Source: Harmothoe impar | Taxonomy: Eukaryota; Annelida; Polychaeta; Phyllodocida; Polynoidae | Assembly (NCBI GenBank): GCA_947462335.1 | Contig: OX381708.1 | Coordinates: forward strand, 7,068,001 to 7,132,000 | Length of the DNA: 64,000 bases | Direction of reading: 5' to 3' | In this document: in pieces, positions 42,372 to 52,536 of the stretch | How the letters are laid out: each line of letters begins with the position of its first letter | Numbering within the stretch: position 1 is the stretch's first letter | Translations under genes and position numbers: made by a program | The notes under the pieces: generated by a model | The model's database searches: none | What the model was told of the DNA's origin: nothing | Seen by the model: only the letters and a program-made list of their open reading frames with translations

Positions 42372-42840
42372 CTCCTATTAATGTTGAAGTATTTTCTTTT
42401 TTGACTGTCACAGGGGTGACATTTTGGCATTCCAAAACTGTAAATCTGGCTGAAGCTGGAAAAATCCCATGCCAACCAGAAATAGGGTTAAGAGTTTGTA
42501 GCGCTGAATTCAGTCCTTTAAAAGCCATGATGATTGAAGGGAGTTGGTATGGTTATAGACGGGGTTTTGTTGTTACTCATAATATTTCTGCAGCAGCCTT
42601 TCTTTTTTTCTAAAACTCACATTTGGCTCATAGGCAGCGTTAAACAGCACATGTTTAAATGTAGATAAACTTGTTCCTCGACTCATTCTGATCGTCCAGT
42701 TTGGGGCTACACAATGAAAGTCAAATCACACTCTGAACAGCCAATTCACAACAATATAAGACAACTCAGATTTGACCATCATTATATGCTAGATTTACTT
42801 AAATAGAGCTTGCATAAAAAACACAATGTATTTAGTCAAG

Positions 42841-42846
42841 TTTATT
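42841..42846 (-). terminator. Polyadenylation signal of kelch gene 43736
   Basis: AATAAA on the minus strand with conserved flanks ('gcttgcataaaaaacacaatgtatttagtcaagtttatttggacctgaaactacaag'). Confidence 0.65.
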
Positions 42847-43735
42847 TGGACCTGAAACTACAAGTACTAACATTGGTAAATGCAAAATGGCCAAAACGTA
42901 CAAAACCTCTCTAACACATAACAGTTCTATAAGTGACCATCTATTAACTTTGTGACAACAATTTAGTCTAAGGTATTTCAGACTGCTTCAGACACAAATA
43001 TACTGATATAAAGACTGGTATAACTAACAATGTAATCATGTTTAATTTGATCTTCACAATTTTCACTAAAAGATTCATCTTCACACATTTGATATTACAG
43101 ATCATTATGGTCACAGTTTGACTTCTTGATATATAAATATGAAACAAGCATCTAACAGATATAAGACTGTGCTATTTAAAATTTAAAACATAGGCCTATT
43201 TAAAATTCAACACATGGGCCTACTCTTGGCACTTCAAGGGTTCAACAAAAATAACAGCAACATCCTTTGAATACCAATCATGGGCCTTTAACGACTGTCG
43301 TTGTTAGAGACTTCACTCATTACTTTTATCAGCTGTCAAGTATGTTGGAAGCACCGAACCTAAAATGTGGATAAGATGACAAAGAATCTGCCACAGACAA
43401 ATACAGACCGGATGAGCGCTCAATACAACATCTTATAACATACCGTGGTATTAACCTGGACGGGATGAGACCTTAGCACATAACAAATTTCCTACCCATA
43501 GGCAGACTGTATGTTCATCAGGGCCCTTTGCCTTTGGGAGACTTATGTATAAGCCCTGTAGGATAAACACTTGTAAGTTATCTCTTGGATGGAGATTGTA
43601 GCTTCTTTATAAGATGACTTCATTTACAACTTCTATAAGCTATCAAGTACATTCTGATCCTGAGTACCATAACAAATGTCAGCATCAGCCCAAATTTAGT
43701 GGGTTATGAACGGGACGAGAGGTGGGTCTTGCCAC
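42847..43735 (-). other. 3' UTR of kelch gene 43736
   Basis: Non-coding, AT-rich, with one local duplication ('taggcctatttaaaattcaacacatgggcctac'). It contains degenerate copies of the shared 3' UTR repeat motif. Confidence 0.5.
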
Positions 43736-45172
43736 CTATTTGGTCACAAACTTTCTACCATATAGGTGGCTTGCTTGTTGATTGGAGCGTTTGGCTTTGG
43801 CGAATTTCCGCCCAGAAGGACCAGCACCTACAATTATTCTCTTTGAAGAAGCAGGGATAGCAAGCATTGCAGCTACGTAGTTAGGTGCAGCACTAGCGCA
43901 AGCACAGCCCCAACATCCAGCCACTATAGGGAACTCTTCTACCGAAACCCCAGTTACATCTTCACTTTGCTTGTTCAACGTCCATTTTGCACACACTCCA
44001 TTTTTAGGCTCCTGGAGGTCACTTGGGATGAATTCTCGGATACAAATATTCAGGATGTACAGCGTGTTCTCACAACGATCAGCGAGAATGGTGCCATTCT
44101 TGTGCCATCGCCAATCAATGCCAGTGTTAGTCTTGCCGTCCACCAGAGACCACTGGTTGGTTTTCAGGTCGTAGTACTGAATTAAAAGATCATCACAAAT
44201 CATAACAATTGCTGGGTCTTTCCCACCAAATGCCATCTCCCTCATTACAAAAGCCTGTTTAATGAGCATGGGTTCTTTACGATGCCAGGTCGCTTTCTCC
44301 TCGTATGGATTGAAGCATTTCATTTCGCTGGAAAAGTCGGCCTCGTAGCAAAGTCTATCCCGCCCCCCGGCCACATAGATGGAGAAGTAGGGACCGGAAC
44401 ACACACAGGCGCTGTGCTCTGCTAGGGGCGTTGGTAGTTTGGTTGACATGACAGTCCAGGTGTTGGTTCCAGGGTCGAACCTCTCTATAGTGTCAATCAC
44501 CTTTTCCTCATCGGAACCATCTATTATTACACTGCCACCTATTGCATACACAAAGCGATCATCGTGCATGAGGGCAAACTTTGATCTCGGTCTTTTCATG
44601 TCTTGAATTCTTGACCATATTAATGTACTTGGGTCAAACACATACCATGTTAATTTGCAACCGTCCGTTCCATCCGCAGCAACAATAAGAAAGTTGTTAA
44701 ACTCCAGTGTAGCATGGATCCCAAGCCATAATTCTGGAATATTTGCTACATCAGTTTCATTCCAAGCTCCATCCTCCTGTAGCGTGAACATGGACGTAGC
44801 ATTCTCATCACTAATACACACGGGTTGGGATTTGCTGCGTACACTGGTAGGACGTAGCATCTTTCTGTGGACCGGCCGACTCTGGTAGTCCTCCCCAAGT
44901 TGGACATTGTATTTCCAGGACCCGTCAGAATACATCTTCATCTGTTTTAAAGCTTTAAGCTGTGCCGGAGTGAGCAGAGAGAACCGTACATGGCTCATCA
45001 GACTGTCCAAGTGCTGTTTGCGGTTCTCGTAATCCACATCCAGCCAATCTTTTATGGTTAGAAATAGGTCCAATTCTCCGTCCTTCCACTTTTCGATGAT
45101 AACTAGAAGTTGTTCACAAGTTAGCTGGGCATGTCTATGAACCTCCGCCATATTCGTTGTTATGAATTCCAT
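43736..45172 (-). CDS. BTB-less half-BACK-Kelch protein
   Basis: 478 residues from the ATG at 45172, whose context E-F-I-T-T-N-M preserves the EYITTN motif of the full-length relative. Half-BACK (LTCEQLLVIIEKWKDGELDL, DWLDVDYENRKQHLDSLMSH), a linker with MLRPTSVRSKSQPVCIS, then blades (FVYAIGGSV, IERFDPGTNTWTVMSTKLP, YFSIYVAGGR). After the usual KAKRSNQQ tail, eleven or so extra residues (SHLYGRKFVTK) extend the C-terminus. The acceptor is just above 45277, and an in-frame TAG after three codons closes the upstream frame. MLRPTSV is shared with the fusion gene at 51070, suggesting the two are sister copies. Confidence 0.87.
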   Translation of the reverse strand: MEFITTNMAEVHRHAQLTCEQLLVIIEKWKDGELDLFLTIKDWLDVDYENRKQHLDSLMSHVRFSLLTPAQLKALKQMKMYSDGSWKYNVQLGEDYQSRPVHRKMLRPTSVRSKSQPVCISDENATSMFTLQEDGAWNETDVANIPELWLGIHATLEFNNFLIVAADGTDGCKLTWYVFDPSTLIWSRIQDMKRPRSKFALMHDDRFVYAIGGSVIIDGSDEEKVIDTIERFDPGTNTWTVMSTKLPTPLAEHSACVCSGPYFSIYVAGGRDRLCYEADFSSEMKCFNPYEEKATWHRKEPMLIKQAFVMREMAFGGKDPAIVMICDDLLIQYYDLKTNQWSLVDGKTNTGIDWRWHKNGTILADRCENTLYILNICIREFIPSDLQEPKNGVCAKWTLNKQSEDVTGVSVEEFPIVAGCWGCACASAAPNYVAAMLAIPASSKRIIVGAGPSGRKFAKAKRSNQQASHLYGRKFVTK

Positions 45173-45277
45173 GATATGTTCTGCAGTCTATTTGAGGAGT
45201 GAGTCTCAGATAGAGGTGGTCTAGATAACAGAGATGCTCTTGTCTTCCTTATCTTGCTTAGAAATCTAAACGATCGC

Positions 45278-45773
45278 CTGAAAGAAAAACAAAAATGACT
45301 TGTGACACATAAGCCTCTTTTCTTAATAATGTAAAGCAGTATGATGCTTTAATGCAATATTGTTGGTATGTTGTGTAAATGTGGACCATATATATGACGC
45401 ACTCCTGAAGAGTTAGCTTGATAAACACAGTGTGGGGAAGTATGCAGCAATGTTGTGGTTCACGACAACAAAACAAGCATGAAGTCTTGACGAATCAATC
45501 ATAATAATCTAACACTACAATCTAAGAACTGATCAGTGAGCAATGTCATGAACCTGATCGGAGCTATATTGATGAAGGTAAATTGCAGGCGAAAGGCAAA
45601 CCTGTATCTTTGATGATTTATGAGATGAACTAAAGATCAATATGGTCTGCATAAACTCATTATCAACTGTAGAACGATTACTCTTGAGCCCTTGGACATT
45701 TATTCAAGATATCCTTTGGGGATGCTAGTTTTCCTGGACAGATTGAACAAAGGCTAAGGATGTATTGAGACAA
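45278..45773. other. 5' region of kelch gene 43736
   Basis: Holds the acceptor pyrimidine tract. No first exon recognised. AT-rich. Confidence 0.5.
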
Positions 45774-45779
45774 TTTATT
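45774..45779 (-). terminator. Polyadenylation signal of kelch gene 47081
   Basis: AATAAA on the minus strand in the conserved module ('gattgaacaaaggctaaggatgtattgagacaatttatttgtactctgaaattgcaag'). Confidence 0.6.
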
Positions 45780-46894
45780 TGTACTCTGAAATTGCAAGTA
45801 GAACTGTTGGTAAATACAAAACTGTCGATTCATCTACAACCTTGATCTCTATCAGAACATGTCTATAATAATACGGCTTCTTAATTTTAATGGACAAAGT
45901 TATGTGACTGTTTTGGTCAATTAAGTCAGTGACAACAGTTTTGCATTATGTTTTTGGAGATTCCTGGACCTAACTGGTACAAAACTAATAACATTATCTT
46001 GTACCATAAGAGTACATGATTTATGTTTGATTTCTTTGACAAGCATCAAACATATTTTCAGGTTTGGGAAAAGTAATAACTGACTTACTTTTGTAGGCGA
46101 AAGAAGTAAACCAAATTATAACTCCCTACTTTTGAGTTCCTGAGCGCCTGTGACCCGCCCCAAACCCAGACTTAAAGCCTAATTTTAGATTTATACATTT
46201 CAGGACATAATTATCCGACAATTTAGTAACTGCCATGTCATGAACTGATAATGTAAACAATGTGTTAAAGCATTTCTACAATGTTATCTATTGTGATCTT
46301 ATATTCTTATGAAAACTCTGTTCATAAGGCAATCCACTTCTTTAAGAAATTAAATTAGGCCCCACCAAACAACCTCTTTTTCTTGGGGCTTAGATCCAGG
46401 ATTTTATAGTATTTTCTTTAAACACTTCATAATTTAACAATTTGCTATATGAAGTATGAAAGTCATGGCATCGGAGACCCTTTCCCAGTATTTTTCCACT
46501 GTACCATGTACCAAAAAAAACACATGAAATCAATTAACGACTAGAAACAAAGTAAGTAAAGTTAACTGCTAACTTCCACATTCATATTCTTTGAACTTAA
46601 AAGACTAAGACGAAACATATGAGCAACCAAATTAGCGGGGAATAAACATTTATAAACCAGACAAGAGCTTCACAAAGTTATGACACAAATTTAGCTGCTA
46701 ATCTACACGGACGGGCCAACAGCTTCGTACAGGTTGGGAGTTCTGTCAAACTTTCATACGATAACTTCAACTGTATTAATAGCAACCGATAGATCTTAAT
46801 AGGGGGCAGGTAATGCACCATGTCAAAACTAATAGTTTGATAAGTTCTGTCAGATACTGATGAGCATGACTAGTTATCGAGAGTTTGAGATTTT
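45780..46894 (-). other. 3' UTR of kelch gene 47081
   Basis: Non-coding. Ends near a kelch fragment at 46895. Contains degenerate 'acacaaatttagctgctaat' motifs near 46680. Confidence 0.5.
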
Positions 46895-47108
46895 TACGGG
46901 AAAATCTTTCATCCCCCGGCCACGTAGATGGAGAAGAAGTCACCACACACGCGCTGTGCCTACATAGTGGACCTGGCAGTTTAGTTGACATGGCAGTCCA
47001 TGTAGTGGTTCCAGGGTCATATCTTTCAATTGTATCAATTGCTGTATTCTTTCGGTCCTCTCCTGAGAATTCATCTCCAACTACTGCATACAGATATCTA
47101 TCAATGCG
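46895..47108 (-). pseudogene. Kelch propeller fragment overlapping the gene end
   Basis: In its own frame it encodes RYLYAVVGDEFSGEDRKNTA and IERYDPGTTTWTAMSTKLPG, homologous to 47728-47945 of the neighbouring gene. It covers about one and a half blades and is truncated at both ends. The last codons of gene 47081 overlap it in a different frame. Confidence 0.8.
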
Positions 47109-48544
47109 GAGACGGGCATTGCTTTGAGAGCTTTCGTCATTAACCGATTGGCATGGTCATTTTTCTTTGGGTTTGAGATTTTTGTCTTAAGCACGACTTT
47201 ACTCCCGAATGGAGGAGGACCTCTCCTTTTTGAGGGTGAGGGAAAGGCGAGCATTGCAGCCATGTAGTTGGGTTTAGCACAAAGAGCACAACATCCAGCC
47301 TTGAGTGGAAACTTCTCAGCTGGAGAGCCAAAGATAGCGTCATCCACCTTGCTCAATGGCCACTTTGCACACGCTCCCTTTCTAAGAGTCTCAATTTCAT
47401 TTGAAAAGTCTCCACAGATGTTGAGGACGTAGAGTGTATTCTCACGTGGATCGGCCAGGACGGCGCCGTTCTCGTGCCACCTCCAGTCAATCTCAGGGTG
47501 TGGCCAGGCTTTGGAGAGTGACCACTGGTCAGTTTTCAGATCGTAGATCTGAATCATCAGATCCCCACACATAACGATGATCACCGGGTCTTTCCCGGCA
47601 AATGCCATCTCTCGCATCACATACGATTTGCTTGCTATCAGCATTGGTGCTTTTTTATGCCAGGTCGCTTTCTCCTCATATGGATTGAAGCAGTTCATTG
47701 CTGGTGAATAGGACTGTTTACGCTTCATGGAAAATCTCTTCCACCCCCCAGCCACGTATATGGAGAAGTGGGGGCCTGAGCACACACAAGCACTGTGCAA
47801 ACACAGGGGATCTGGTAGTTTAGCTGACAAAACAGTCCACGAGTCGGTTCCAGGGTCGTACCTTTCAATAGTACTGGTTGCCTTACATTTACGGTCCCCT
47901 CCTTTGAATTCATTTCCACCTAGTGCATACAGATATCGATCATCGTGGACAAGCGCAAAACTTAGTTTATGGCTCTTCATATTTTGCATTTTATGCCACT
48001 TTAGTGTGCTTGCATCAAACACATGCCATGACTGAGTTGGACCAGCTTCGGCAATAACCAGGAAGTTGTTGAACTCAATCACGGCACTCACTCCAAAGAT
48101 GAATTCTGGAATGCCGGGTACATTGATATCTGTCCACTTTCCATCCTCTTCCAGCGCAGAAACAGAGTAGGTATACATATGACGAATACACACAGGTTGA
48201 GGTTTGCTGCGTACACTGGTGGGCCGCATCATCCGTTTATGGATTGGTCGACTGTGATACTCCTCACCAAGCTGAACGTTGTATTTCCATGACCCGTCAG
48301 AATAAATCTTCATCTTCTTTACAGCCTCAAGCTGTGCTGGAGTGAGCAGAGAGAACCGTACATGGCTCATCAGACTGTCTAAGTGCTGTTTGCGGTTTTT
48401 ATAATCTACATCCAGCCAATCCTTGATGATGAGAAATAGATCCCATTCGCCGTCCATCCACTGCTTGATAGGGACTACAAACTGTTCATAGGTCAGCTTG
48501 GCATACCCATGAAGCTTGAAACCCTTCTCCATATTGTCCGCCAT
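47081..48544 (-). CDS. BTB-less half-BACK-Kelch protein with altered C-terminus
   Basis: 487 residues from the ATG at 48544 (MADNMEKGFK, replacing EYITTNM). Half-BACK (LTYEQFVVPIKQWMDGEWDL), MMRPTSVRSKPQPVCIR, then blades (YLYALGGNEFKGG, IERYDPGTDSWTVLSAKLPD, HFSIYVAGGW). The normal basic tail (KTKISNPKKNDHANR) does not end in the usual R-R-K stop. The frame continues for about 17 residues (KALKAMPVSALIDICMQ) into the duplicated propeller fragment, read out of its kelch frame. The acceptor is just above 48615, and a TGA in frame before the ATG supports the start. Confidence 0.86.
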   Translation of the reverse strand: MADNMEKGFKLHGYAKLTYEQFVVPIKQWMDGEWDLFLIIKDWLDVDYKNRKQHLDSLMSHVRFSLLTPAQLEAVKKMKIYSDGSWKYNVQLGEEYHSRPIHKRMMRPTSVRSKPQPVCIRHMYTYSVSALEEDGKWTDINVPGIPEFIFGVSAVIEFNNFLVIAEAGPTQSWHVFDASTLKWHKMQNMKSHKLSFALVHDDRYLYALGGNEFKGGDRKCKATSTIERYDPGTDSWTVLSAKLPDPLCLHSACVCSGPHFSIYVAGGWKRFSMKRKQSYSPAMNCFNPYEEKATWHKKAPMLIASKSYVMREMAFAGKDPVIIVMCGDLMIQIYDLKTDQWSLSKAWPHPEIDWRWHENGAVLADPRENTLYVLNICGDFSNEIETLRKGACAKWPLSKVDDAIFGSPAEKFPLKAGCCALCAKPNYMAAMLAFPSPSKRRGPPPFGSKVVLKTKISNPKKNDHANRLMTKALKAMPVSALIDICMQ

Positions 48545-48615
48545 GTATTGCCGGCCTATTTGGGGGTCTGAATATCAAAGAGGCTTTCACTGTCCTATTC
48601 CTGCCGTGAAATTGC

Positions 48616-49447
48616 CTGGAAATAAAAATGAAAGCACCTTTGGACATGCAGAATTGTTTTCTTTAATCCTTAAATGGCTACACAGATTACTGGAACAGTA
48701 ATGACGTGCCCATTCATAATAAATATTAATTGTCTTCTGACCACACCATCAATTCTTCCAGCAGATATAGCACCCTGATTTTGGAGGAGTGGGGGAGGGT
48801 CAAGAGGTCCAGGAATAATCCAGCCCCACTGCTTGTCACATATTACCAGACTTAGATTTTAAATTATTGTACTACCTGCAGCTAGAGTCTGCTTTTCGTT
48901 ACTTTAGGTACTGTATTATGGTTTTTAAAACTCTTGTATTCACTGCTCCTTGGTTCTGAAAACATTGCATTATCCGCATCTGTGTCTGATTCACCTGGTA
49001 TTTGTAGTTTGATTCACCTGGTATTTGTAGTTTATGTAGGAGAATCCATGGCATATGTTTATCACAATGGCTTAGTGGAAGTAAGAGTTGGTTGGTAATA
49101 CGTTAACCAAACCTCTCTTGCATGCATTACAAATTTTTTAAAGGTCTAGGTGCCAGTTATAAAATGGAGTATTGTATACCACTTAATGTTATATTTTCAG
49201 ATTCTGAGAAGTAAAATTATTAGATCAATGTTCAGACAGTAGGACATTAGTTCCTGTAGGAACAAACCACATGGACTAAGCAATGTTAGAAAGCTATTGT
49301 AGTTTTATCGTTTATATGTGAATGTAATTCAGTATATATATAACATATTTACACTTTGAAAACGTATTATCCAATATACATTCATTAAGCACAATCATGT
49401 TTTGAAAAAGAGCGTTAGTTTGTTTTTAATCAGTTTTATTCAGATAA
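48616..49447. other. 5' region of kelch gene 47081
   Basis: AT-rich with a short duplication ('gattcacctggtatttgtagttt' twice at about 48990-49030). No first exon found. Confidence 0.5.
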
Positions 49448-49453
49448 TTTATT
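49448..49453 (-). terminator. Polyadenylation signal of the fusion gene 51070-58031
   Basis: AATAAA on the minus strand. A second TTTATT lies at 49435. The flanks are a weaker match to the conserved module than in the other genes. Confidence 0.45.
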
Positions 49454-49596
49454 CAATATACATACAAAAATAACCTGACCAAGCAGAACGGGTCAATGAC
49501 AATCAATATTTTTCATGGTTATATAATTAGATACAAATCTTTATTTCATGGTGATACGGACTGACAAGGTTAAAGCAATAGGAGAGCCGTTCCTCA

Positions 49597-49768
49597 GTGT
49601 AGCGTGAAATAAGGTTGTATTTCACGCTGTGGCCGTATTACACGCTACAGAGGGTCACATGACCTGAGCGAAATTCAAAATGGCGATCTCATGGACGTAA
49701 ACAAAGCGGTTCTTGGGCCATATTGCATTAGGCCTATGGCCAGCGTGCAATACGGCCCAAGAACCGCT
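49597..49768. repeat. Nested hairpins / foldback repeat
   Basis: Two hairpins lie side by side: 'agcgtgaaataaggttgtatttcacgct' and a stronger one at 49705-49768, where AGCGGTTCTTGGGCC pairs with GGCCCAAGAACCGCT around a loop. The pairing of the second stem is perfect for 15 bp and then continues with one mismatch. Confidence 0.8.
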
Positions 49769-51069
49769 AGTACAATAACCAGTGACTCGGTGACTTTAGC
49801 GTGCAGCTCTGTCTATGTATATTCCTTTGATATTACCAGGAGGCCCGGATAAAATTTTTACATGTTATACAATTAAGTTTCACATAAAAGTGTGTAAAAT
49901 TCAAGCATATAATACATTGACTATGAATATATTCCATACATGTATCTTCAGGACATCTTTTAAAGTAAATATAAATAATGTATAAATTGCAATTATATAC
50001 TTTACATTCTTAACATATTCATTCCGATACCTTCTACATGACTCTTAACAATTCATTGTCATCATCACAGTCCGTTTACTGGATCGATACCGTTTCAATT
50101 AGTACAGACTGCAATACTTGCTGAGGCTTTTACTCTTAATGTGAAGGATGTCTAAATTTTCAAGTGCTCCATTCCCTACAACACAGTGCTACACATAACG
50201 GCTAATGGACCTATCCTGAGTCAGGATGTTAGAACCTGACATCAGAGCGTCTGTGGTGACCAGGACACTGAGAAAAAGAGAGGTCCAGGATCCCAGTGTA
50301 GGTTACATAAGAGGGTGGTGTAAGAGATGTTAAGATAACGTGGCTGTCATAGACCAAACTTAACAGTCCTGTTATCACTAATTTGCTATAAATGGTAAAT
50401 TGATTTACATTACACCAAGTAATTAACATATCTTGATCATTTCTCAGAATTACTCAGTATTAAAAAATCTTAAACTGAATGAAAATATGGCTCTGTCGCC
50501 TGCATGTTGAAGCAATTGCAAACCCAATTTTGGCAAATTATCCAAATGAAAAATCAATAAGAGAAGTCCCAATTTTGATCCTTGCAGTACTCTGATTGTC
50601 AAATCTTGCAACTTAGAATAGCTCCAAAACCTATGAGCCTGGGCACTAACAGTACCTATTTGTGATAGGACTTGATTCTTGTACATATTCTACTATCATA
50701 AGCTGTCAGCTTAACTCATCCCAGCACTATATTTAATGTCAGCACCAACCCCAAACTTGGCAGCAAGAATGTGATGAGAGCGTAGCACACAGGGTTCTGT
50801 GACTAACTTAGCTTTCAGTCAATAAAAGTTGATCGATCAAGTTTAATGTCCCAGCGCACACTATCTACTTTATAGGACTGCTTCAAGTGAGGAGTCATCA
50901 TTCGATAGGAGGACCACTTCCTAGCATTGCCACAATACCGTAGATCCGATAGGCGATCCTATAAAAATTCTATTTTCCTAAAGCGCACTGATAACACTGA
51001 AAATGTCATTGATGTATTCTATTTTCTTGATGGTATCTGGTTCATTATATTCATCGTCAACAATTCTGG
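49769..51069 (-). other. 3' UTR of the fusion kelch gene
   Basis: Non-coding. It continues to the stop codon at 51070 and holds degenerate 3' UTR repeat motifs near 50790. No independent gene seen. Confidence 0.5.
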
Positions 51070-52536
51070 TTATCGTCTACGCTTTGAACGCTTTCCCTGA
51101 GAAGTTTTACCTACAGTTGGAGGGGCAGTCTCAATTGGTCTTGTGGATGGTGTAGGCATAGCGAGGACTACAGCCAAGGAATCTGGCATGGCCCGATGTC
51201 CCCAACATCTAGACTCAATTGGGAATGTTTCTACTGAAACCGCAGAAACATCTTGATTGATCTTTCTCAGCTGCCACTTTGCCCACACTGCTTCCTTAGG
51301 CTTCTTGAACCGTCCCTCTACGATGTTCAGGACATAGAGTACATTCTCAGTTGGATCAGGCAGGATGTAGCCTTTCCTGTGCCACCGCCAGTCAATGCCG
51401 GCATGCGCAATGTTAGTGCTAATGCCATTCACCACTGACCACTGGTCGCTTTTCAGGTCATAGTACTGAATCATTAGATCATCACATACAGTGATAATTG
51501 CTTTATCTTTGCCATCAAAGGTCATCTCTTGCATTACATATGGAACATTTTGAATCAACATCGGGGCTTTCTTATGCCAGATTGCTACCTCTACATTTGG
51601 ATTGAAGCAATTCATTTCAGATGAATAGTCACCCTCTTTGGAGAGTCTGTCCCACCCCCCAGCCACGTAGATGGAGAAGAATGGCCCCGAGCACACACAG
51701 GCACTTACTTTGGCCAGTGGCTTCGGTAGGCTAATTGACATCACAGTCCATGTGTCGGTTCCAGGGTCATATCTCTCAATGGTGTCAAGAACCTTTGACT
51801 CATCAGAGTCCCTTACGTTTACACTTCCTCCTATCGAATAAATGTATCGATTATCATGCACAAGGGTAAAATTAGCTCTAGGCTGTTTCATGCCTTGCAT
51901 CTTTGACCACTCGAATGTAAATGGGTCAAACACATACCAGGTTGTTTTATGGTACTCATCTGCAACAACGATCAGAAAGTTGTTGAACACAATCATGGCA
52001 TGAGGTCCGAGAGAAAAATCTTGAATTCCGGGAACATCAATTTCCCTCCATTTTCCGTCCTCCTCCAGTGTATACATACAAGGAGCCTGCTCCTCACTGA
52101 AGCATACAGGTTGAGGTTTACTGCGTACACTGGTAGGACGTAGCATCTTTTTATGGATTGGCCGCTTCTGATAGTCCTCACCAAGTTGGATATTGTATTT
52201 CCATGACCCGTCGGAGTACATCTTTATCTGTTTTACAGCTTCAAGCTGTGCCGGAGTGAGCAGAGAGAAACGTACGTGGCTCATCAGACTGTCCAAGTGC
52301 TGTTTGCGGTTTTCGTAATCTGCATCCAACCAATCCTTGATGTTGAGAAACAGATCGTATTCACCACCTATCCACAGTTTGATGACAACTAACAGTTGTT
52401 CACATGTCACATTAGCATGCCCACGGACCTTTAAAATCTCATCTATATTGGTCGTTATGTATTCTATGGTAGACTCAATATCAATATTGTCCTGGCTGTC
52501 CTTGGCTTTTTCAGAAGCTGTGCTGTGCGCGATGGC
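51070..52536 (-). CDS. Kelch exon of the fusion gene (half-BACK-Kelch)
   Basis: 489 codons including the stop. The acceptor is 'ttttttctctccag' directly above 52536. The exon starts AIAHSTASEKAKDSQDN in phase 0 and has no ATG until the M of SLMSHVRF, well inside BACK, so it needs an upstream coding exon. Residues IEYITTNIDEILK preserve the BACK sequence lost or turned into start codons in its siblings. MLRPTSVRSKPQPVCFS, blades (YIYSIGGSV, IERYDPGTDTWTVMSISLPK, FFSIYVAGGW) and a basic tail (QGKRSKRRR) follow. Possible ATGs upstream (e.g. 52575) lie on the intron side of the acceptor. Confidence 0.88.
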   Translation of the reverse strand, partial: AIAHSTASEKAKDSQDNIDIESTIEYITTNIDEILKVRGHANVTCEQLLVVIKLWIGGEYDLFLNIKDWLDADYENRKQHLDSLMSHVRFSLLTPAQLEAVKQIKMYSDGSWKYNIQLGEDYQKRPIHKKMLRPTSVRSKPQPVCFSEEQAPCMYTLEEDGKWREIDVPGIQDFSLGPHAMIVFNNFLIVVADEYHKTTWYVFDPFTFEWSKMQGMKQPRANFTLVHDNRYIYSIGGSVNVRDSDESKVLDTIERYDPGTDTWTVMSISLPKPLAKVSACVCSGPFFSIYVAGGWDRLSKEGDYSSEMNCFNPNVEVAIWHKKAPMLIQNVPYVMQEMTFDGKDKAIITVCDDLMIQYYDLKSDQWSVVNGISTNIAHAGIDWRWHRKGYILPDPTENVLYVLNIVEGRFKKPKEAVWAKWQLRKINQDVSAVSVETFPIESRCWGHRAMPDSLAVVLAMPTPSTRPIETAPPTVGKTSQGKRSKRRR

